This document shows positions 57,805 to 64,000 of a stretch of DNA of 64,000 nucleotides, in pieces. Numbering within the stretch: position 1 is the first letter of the stretch; each line of letters opens with the position of its first letter. Under the pieces are notes generated by a model that ran no database searches, was not told the origin of the DNA, and saw only the letters and a list, made by a program, of their open reading frames with translations. Source of the DNA: Rhizophagus clarus (lineage: Eukaryota > Glomeromycota > Glomeromycetes > Glomerales > Glomeraceae); assembly GCA_015698045.1 (NCBI GenBank), contig BLAL01000189.1:1-64000 (forward strand), given 5' to 3'. The position numbers were made by a program, and so were the translations under genes.

Positions 57805-59749
57805 ATGAAGGACGAAAGAATTCGAGAAAGATCCACTTCCAAAGCTGAACCCATGGACTGGTCACCAACAAAATCCGAATCCTCCCTGCCTTCACCTGTA
57901 AGATCACGTTCACGATCCGGTTCGCCCTCACCTCCTCCTCCCAGAACGATTACAATCAATCTATTCCCACTCACAGATTCGATAGAATTTGCCCCCAAAC
58001 ATCTAAGTTTTAGTCCCGATCAGGAAATTAAGGTTGGCAGAGTTAGTGGAAGTCGTAATCAAAAAGAAGCTAAACCAGATAATGGAGTATTTAGTTGTGA
58101 TGTCATGTCTAGAGAGCACGCTCTATTAAAAGAAGAAAACGGGAAGGTAATTACAAATATAATTAAAATTTTTTAACTTTAAACAAACATATTTAAAAAA
58201 AAACAATAATTTATGAAATTATAGATCTTAATTAAAGATTTGAAAAGTACGCATGGTACTTTTGTTAATAATGTAAGGTTAGGCGATGGTACAGTAGAAA
58301 GTGATTGGCGTGTTTTAAACCATAGTGATATTATTACATTCGGTCATAGTGTTAGGCGTAATCAGAGTAAGTCAATATACTCAACTTTTCTTAATCTTTA
58401 TAATATATTATTTGTATTACTGTTTTGATCTTAATTTATTAATCAATGTTTTGTAGACCTGTATAAACATTTATCAGCATATATCTTTTATCCGAAGGAA
58501 ACAAAAGGTGATATGCATTCGCCAACCACATCTAATGGGACCACGCCAGTCACAGTCCCCATATCGAACCCCCAAACAGTCAAAACGGAGCAAATTTCAC
58601 AAAACGCTTCAACATCACAGGAAGCGACCTCGTTAAAGAATAACGAAATTTCTCAAAATTTAATGTTACAAAGGTATTACATAAACAATGACAATAAGAA
58701 ATTTTTTTTTTTGCTTAATTATAATATCATGATACGTTACTTCATTAAACTTTTTTTGCGTTAATAGTAGAAACGAAAGCCCCGCTTCGTATTATATTGC
58801 AAAATCTGGTGGTTCACCGTCTGTTACAACTAATGCAACTAATCCCCTTAGTAGCAAATTCGATGGATTATCTGCTATTAAGTCACATACGACAGATAAC
58901 GTTACACAAGCTAGCGAAGGTAAGGGAGGGTTCGTAATCGTCATTATAATATCATTTCAATTAACACCAATTTGGTTATACTTTTTTTATTTAACTTGGA
59001 AACCTACAGCGTTTGTTGAGGAGTCAAAACAGGACAGCCCTTCTTCCAAAACAAGTGAAGAAATGTCAACATCTATTCAAAAATTGAAAATTGATCAATC
59101 TGACGAAAAGGTACATATAAATGTTGAAAGTACAGAACTTCTAGCAAGATCTAGTCCCCAAGAGGACGATGGTGATATTTCCATGGAAAACGAAGATGAA
59201 GAGATAAAGATAATCGAAGATGAAGAGATAAAGATAATCGAAGATATCGAAGATTCAAATAATGTTGAGAATGTTCACAGATCAGTATCTCCTGAAATCG
59301 CGCCCGATACTAATCCAGAGGTCATAGAGGAAACAACAGTAATTCAAACTTCAACCGTTAGTAGGACAACTGTTTCATTTGCTGCACCCGCACCAATTAA
59401 GGATAGAACACCTACACGAGAAACAAAATCTAGAGCTCCTCGTAGAGAAAAAGAGAGTAATATTGATAAAGATGAAAATGAAAATTTAGTTGTTAGTAAT
59501 GGAGAAGGTCCTTCACATGCGACAGAGGATGATTCTTCAGCTGCAGTTACTTCTCGCAAACGCAAATATGAAGAATTAGATGATGATGAAAATGGGCCAG
59601 AGAAAGTAAATAATCTTAGAGAAAAGTTAGCGGAATTAGAAGAACGTGCTAATAAACGTAGAAAATGGGATATTGTATATTCCACTGTTCTTGGTATGGC
59701 TGCAGGGGCTGTCGGTATTGGAGCATGTGCTTATTTATTTGCTGGATGA
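57805..59749 (+). CDS. FHA-domain tail-anchored protein (SLMAP/Far9-Far10/STRIPAK type), 5 exons
   Basis: Exons 57805-58146, 58225-58366, 58457-58673, 58768-58919, 59010-59749; 1593 nt, 530 residues. Residues about 50-165 form an FHA domain: IEFAPKHLSFSPDQEIKVGR, VSGSRNQKEAKPDNGVFSCD, VMSREHALL, ILIKDLKSTHGTFVNNVRLG. The GR, SREHA and STHGTFVNN blocks form the phosphothreonine pocket. A Ser/Thr-rich acidic middle follows, then a short coiled coil (LREKLAELEERANKRRKW) and a single C-terminal membrane helix (VLGMAAGAVGIGACAYLFAG) without a tail, i.e. a tail anchor. FHA plus coiled coil plus tail anchor is the plan of SLMAP and of fungal Far9/Far10, STRIPAK subunits on ER/nuclear membranes. The exon 4 acceptor is a NAGNAG (ATAGTAG), so exon 4 may start at 58768 or 58771, both in frame. 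Exact orthology is inferred. Confidence 0.83.
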
Positions 59750-60680
59750 AAACATCACTTTTTAAGTCATCGAAAAAGCTGTTATTCAAATTTTGTTGTC
59801 TTTCCTTGTATTCATTTTGCATTTTGTTGAATAGTCAAAATTCGGGGTTTCTTTTTTTTTCTTTCCTACATATATTATATATATATCTCTTGGATGTTTT
59901 TTTGTTTTTTTTTTGACTCGAAACCTGATAAGAGATTGTTTTTTAAGTGTGTACATATGTAAGCGGTTATTATATAAATCATAAATTTTTACTGTAGAAT
60001 TTTAATTGGAGCATTAAAGGTTATTATAATAATTAAAATTTTGACACTTTAATACACAAATTTATCATTATACACATTATTTTAGTAAGTCACGTGAATA
60101 TTCTCATTTTTCCGAGAATTATTTTTGCTTGAAATAATATCAAAAAGAACAGCTTTTAAGTTGTTATATTTGATCCTGATAATAGTTTGGAAGTTAAATT
60201 GTTTTTGGATAAAGTATAGCAACATTAAGTAACGATAAAATATTTTCTATATCATATTTAATAAACCCTAATTTGGATAAATTAAAATTATTGATCACAC
60301 GACTCAAGTTTAAGATTATCGTTATCTTTAAAAAAAATGGTGTACAACAAAATCCATAAAAGTCGAAATTTTCGTAACACACATTACACACATTGCTCAG
60401 AACCAAAAAATGGATCAACTTCTAATTCTCGTGATTTAACTCCATGTGATGATTTGTGTGCATGTGTACTTCTAAACTTGGGAATAAAGAAATAGAGATA
60501 AAATTCAATATTGAAAAATATTTTTGAGAAATTCGCAAAAAGCTTAACACACTAGGCATTTTATTTATTTATTTATCTTCCCTGACCACCAGCATATTTC
60601 TTTATTATTTTTTTTTTTTTTTTTGGTTTTATTATTTTAAAAATACAAATATAAACTCTGGAAGTTTATTAAAAAAAATA
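59750..60680. other. Intergenic, no supported gene
   Basis: 3' UTR of the FHA gene and promoter of the UPF0357 gene. A 74-codon minus-strand frame at 60418-60194 has no supporting signal. Confidence 0.55.
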
Positions 60681-61141
60681 ATGCTGGGCTTTCTCTTACT
60701 ATTGCTTCTTATTCTATTACTTGGTGAGTAATTCGATTAATTTTTTCCGAGCGTTGCTTTGTTGTTTCATATTACTGTTTTATGTTAATTTAGTCTCTTA
60801 ATATTACAGTCGTTTGCTATTATCGACAACTTATACTTTCATATTTCCCAAGTGTAAATCGTCGTTATCAACGATTGCCTGCAGTATTTTCTTCAAATTC
60901 GTTTCATAATGATATAGAGAATGGTTTAACTTCGGAAACTTTTGATCTTGAGCAAAATTTAATTGATGGTGATTCAAGACCTGGATTAGAAGATTCTGAA
61001 GAAATTAAAAGGATAATGAAAACCGATAATGTTACTTTTGATCAAGCGAGATTAATTAGACAACAGAGAAAATTTAAAACTAATAATATTGATCCACAAA
61101 CTGGTTTACCAAAAGACCCAAAATTAGTTACTTTTTCATAA
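60681..61141 (+). CDS. UPF0357/DUF2015 small membrane protein, 2 exons
   Basis: Exon 1 60681-60723 (donor GTGAGT) and exon 2 60810-61141 (acceptor TTACAG) give 124 residues. The N-terminus MLGFLLLLLLILLLVVCYY is a single hydrophobic segment, likely a signal anchor. The soluble part has the family signature: GDSRPGLEDSEEIKRIM, then NVTFDQARLIRQQRKF, then NNIDPQTGLPKDPKLVTFS at the C-terminus. This matches fungal UPF0357 proteins (yeast YCL012C type), whose function is unknown. The first exon is only 43 nt, so the gene is easily missed by frame-based calling. It lies head to tail behind the FHA gene and converges on the zinc-knuckle gene. Confidence 0.85.
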
Positions 61142-61579
61142 TAAGTATATTATATTAAGGTCATATATTATTAACATACAACATACAGTATCTCGAAATT
61201 GTTATCTATTAGCTTTTAAAGTGTAAATATAATCAAAATATTTAAGCAAATATGAAAATTTATTTAATATTAGTGTAATTACGCAGCATTTTTTTTTTTT
61301 TTTTTTTTTTTTTTTTCGTGCAAACAGAACAATAAAGTTATATTAATAATTTTAACCAAATGAATATGAAATTTAACAATATTACAAACAAATCGCAATC
61401 AAGTTCTTCTTGAATGCTAACATTGAATAAAATTATTTATTGCTTTTAATATTAAAGTAGAAACGAAAAATTACAAATAAAAAATAATTAGAACGTTGCA
61501 ATTACTATTCAAAAAGACAGCGAAAATGATGAAAAAGTATAAATTTTTTCCGATACAATATATTCATTAACACCTTTGT
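61142..61579. other. Convergent 3' intergenic region
   Basis: Between the stops of the UPF0357 gene (plus) and zinc-knuckle gene (minus). Contains a T run of about 27 nt at 61290-61316. No gene. Confidence 0.6.
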
Positions 61580-64000
61580 TTACCACCAAGGTTCATTCTG
61601 ATCCAAATTGGTTGATTTATTATTAGCATCGTTTGAATGTGTTCTGGAATTCATATAACTAGATCCCTTATTATATCTCTCATCTCTTGGCTCACTGGCA
61701 CGGCTTCTCCTATTCTCATAATTTTCAGATGGTGTCCTTTCTCTATGCTCATAACCACGAGATGACGGTGTCCTTCCACTTTGTTCATTTACACGACGAT
61801 TCCTATTATCATAATTGTCGGATGCCGGCATCCTTTCTCTATGATCGTTTCCACGACGATTCCAATTTTCGGATGCCGGTGTCCTTTCTCTTTGATCACT
61901 TCCACGACCTCGTCCACTTTCATAATCTCTAGGTGCTGATGATACGTTCTCTTTGGGTGCTACCCATCCGAAATCTTCAGCTGTCATATTTCCCGTTCCC
62001 CAATTACTTTGGTTGGTGGTATTTCCCGCCGAAGGATTAGAATCCCAACTATCCTTTTCAACTATTATGGCTGGCTGATTCTCTTTTTGTTGAGAGATAT
62101 CTTCGGCTTTGTTTTGAGAAGACCAAGACGAATCTTTATTATTATTATTATCACCACGATAAGAGTTATCGTCTCTAGACTTATTCCCTGAATAATTATT
62201 ATCTTGAGAGTTATTATTGTTCCTGGCTTTGCTCCATGTACTATTGTCATGATTATAACTATCATGAGATGCATTGCCGCCTCTAAGCTTATTATCTTGG
62301 AAATGGTTATCATTTTTAGTCTTGTTCCAAGAATTATCGTCTTGATTATAATCATCGCGAGAAGAATTGCCGCCTCTAGTCTTATTCTGTGAACTATCTT
62401 GGGAGTAGTTATCGTTTCTAGTCTTATTGAAGGAACTATTTTGGTTGAAATCACCGCGAGAAGAATTATCGCCTCTAGACTTATTCCGGTTATCTTGAGA
62501 GAAATTATCGTTTCTAGTCTTGTTGAAGGAATTATCTTGATTAAAGTCACCGCGAGAAGAGCTACCACCTCTAGGCTTATTCCATGGATTTTCCTGATAG
62601 TTATTATCATTTCTGGGCGTACTCCATGTGTTATCACCACCTTTATCTTGATTACTCCAAGATGCAGCTCTGTCGTTATTCCGCGAGGAAGAATCTCTTT
62701 GCCATCCACCACGGCTATTATAGTTTCCTCTATCATAATCCCCACCACTGCTACCAGGACAATCTTTTGACATATGACCTTCCTCTCCACATTTATTGCA
62801 TTTTCGTCCTAATATAAATCACAAGGTTAAGAGTCAAATGATTTTATACATAAGAGTATAAAGATAAGATAATTCTTACCACCACCTCGTTTCGGTTCTG
62901 GGCAATCGCGGGCTGTCGTTGAAATATTTTTTTTTTTTTTTTTACTAAATATTGTATTATTATGAATTGTCATGCGTATCAAAAAAAAAAATTCTTACAT
63001 ATATGTCCTTCACGATGACAATTATGACTATAATGTTAAGATATTATTAGTTAAATTGAACCAAACCCATACAAATAATATTCAAAATGATTTTATTTAC
63101 CAAGTTTGACCACTATATCCTCGATAACCTTTGCGATCCTCCTCACCATCGTAACCAGAAGAAGCTGGAAAAAAAAAATGATGTAAAGTAAAATTGTATG
63201 TTCATTTTTTTTTTTTTTTTTTCATTTTTTTTTTTTAAAAAAAAAAAAAATGAACGAATAAGTAAATTAAATAAGTAAATTAAAAATAACCTCTATCCTC
63301 AGTTGCAGAATATTCCATTGAACCGCCTTTATAACTATAAAAATTTCAAAAAATTTAATATTTGGAAAATAATATTAAATTTGAAGAATATCAACTTGTA
63401 TTATATTACCTTCCTGCAGCTTTACGGTCACGAGCTAAACAAAATAATATAAATATTAATAAAAGAAGTGATAAAGAATTTTTTCAAAGTTTCAAATCTA
63501 CCTTCTGCATAATAATCGCGTCGATCTTCTGGGCAATATCTAAGGAAAGAGAAATAACAATTCGTTTATTTAGTAATTAAATATTTATTTGAACAAATAT
63601 TACATATCAAAAATACTTTGTCATGTGATCAGACGAATTGCAATTTTGACACGTTAAATATGGCTGCTTTTCGATCTCTCTCTTTGGTTCTGTGCAATCT
63701 CTAATAAAAACAAGGATAAAAAATTATTAATTCGTAAACTTGAATGTTTCATTAATAAAAAAAGGTAGAATAAACAAATACTTTGTAATGTGGCCCTTTT
63801 GCTTGCAGTTAAAACAAATTGGTGAACGATCATCCACCATAAAACCTGAATCAGCTAACCAATCTAAATTTTCCTGTTGACTATTAGCACGATTTCCGGA
63901 TGTACGAGGGAGGCGTGAAGGGTGAACACAAGTAGGTGTAGCAACATATTTTTTATTAGTATTTCCTTGTAGGTCCACTAAAACCTTAGTTAACGGTATT
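61580..64000 (-). CDS. Four-zinc-knuckle (CCHC, CNBP/Gis2-like) protein with Asn/Arg-rich repeat tail; 5' end outside the window
   Basis: Minus-strand exons: 63977-63782, 63700-63617, 63539-63502, 63434-63410, 63334-63291, 63164-63101, 63027-62999, 62912-62880, 62808-61580. All junctions keep frame. Knuckles in order: CFNCKQKGHITKDC, CQNCNSSDHMTKYC, CHNCHREGHISRDC, CNKCGEEGHMSKDC, all CX2CX4HX4C, with a DCTEPKR/DCPEPKR spacer typical of this family. The C-terminal 400 residues are low-complexity: repeats of about 25-30 residues built on NKTRNDN…SQD and RGGNSSR, then Glu/Arg-rich RERTPASENYENR repeats, ending EPWW. Such proteins bind single-stranded nucleic acid, often mRNA in translation and stress-granule control; that role is inferred. 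63977 looks like an exon border (TTTTAG before it), so at least one upstream exon is missing. Confidence 0.85.
63200..63255. repeat. T/A hairpin in an intron of the zinc-knuckle gene
   Basis: GTTCAT followed by T runs, then a run of A ending ATGAAC: inverted arms with more than 14 pairs, all A-T except the tips. It lies in the intron between exons 63334-63291 and 63164-63101. Confidence 0.7.

Noticed and set aside
60194-60418. 74-codon minus frame between the FHA and UPF0357 genes
   Set aside because: Lies in the presumed promoter and UTR region; no recognisable motif.
61687-62817. Long frames on the plus strand and in another minus frame across the zinc-knuckle gene tail
   Set aside because: Shadow frames of a repetitive coding exon; the frame with knuckles and repeats is the real one.
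1-64000. tRNA and rRNA genes
   Set aside because: No tRNA B-box with matching cloverleaf and no rRNA-like stretch was found by eye.

Overview
The window is very AT-rich and eukaryotic: short introns with GT/AG borders, homopolymer-rich intergenic DNA, and dense transposon debris. The gene families point to an early-diverging fungus, most likely a Glomeromycotina (Rhizophagus-like) arbuscular mycorrhizal fungus: a MATA-type HMG-box gene, Plavaka-like transposase remains, Tad/I-like LINEs, and a Tc1/pogo-type transposase family that I associate with that group. This identification rests on family recognition, not on a search.

Layout. 1-19124: three LINE (non-LTR retrotransposon) copies on the minus strand, head to tail, about 8.2 kb each (copy A is cut by the window edge). 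A 15-bp repeat holding a perfect 12-bp palindrome separates them. Copy C is almost intact. 19167-19581: exons of a Myb/SANT-like gene that starts 27 bp from the LINE cluster. 19936-22150: a 50-bp satellite split by a 1490-bp element with an 8-bp target duplication. 22391-24409: two inverted-repeat MITE-like elements. 24640-29835: two tandem arrays with a period near 110 bp, pointing outwards, whose units look like 30-40 nt mini-exons bordered by splice-site-like sequences. Between them lies a Tc1/mariner element, itself interrupted by a second copy of the 8-bp-TSD element. 29878-30032: a small MITE with perfect 38-bp ends. 33499-38386: a decayed Plavaka-like DNA transposon and a decayed multi-exon gene beside it. 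40450-41075: a decayed transposase gene fragment.

45502-64000 is the host-gene half: a MATA-HMG transcription factor; THOC7 (mRNA export, THO complex), divergent from EFL1 (60S ribosome maturation GTPase) across about 310 bp; an FHA-domain tail-anchored protein (SLMAP/STRIPAK type); a small UPF0357/DUF2015 membrane protein; and a four-zinc-knuckle (CNBP/Gis2-like) protein running off the right edge. EFL1 could be rebuilt as 18 exons totalling 3222 nt. One of its introns is AT-AC with textbook U12 signals and another has a U12-type GT donor.

The most novel-looking object is the pair of mobile elements at 19994-21483 and 26496-27636. They share 8-bp target duplications, TAAA-starting ends, one conserved 80-codon exon beginning MSKTP with a splice donor at the same codon, and just downstream an array of GGACAA/TTGTCC hairpins. 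The two copies otherwise have unrelated subterminal repeats.
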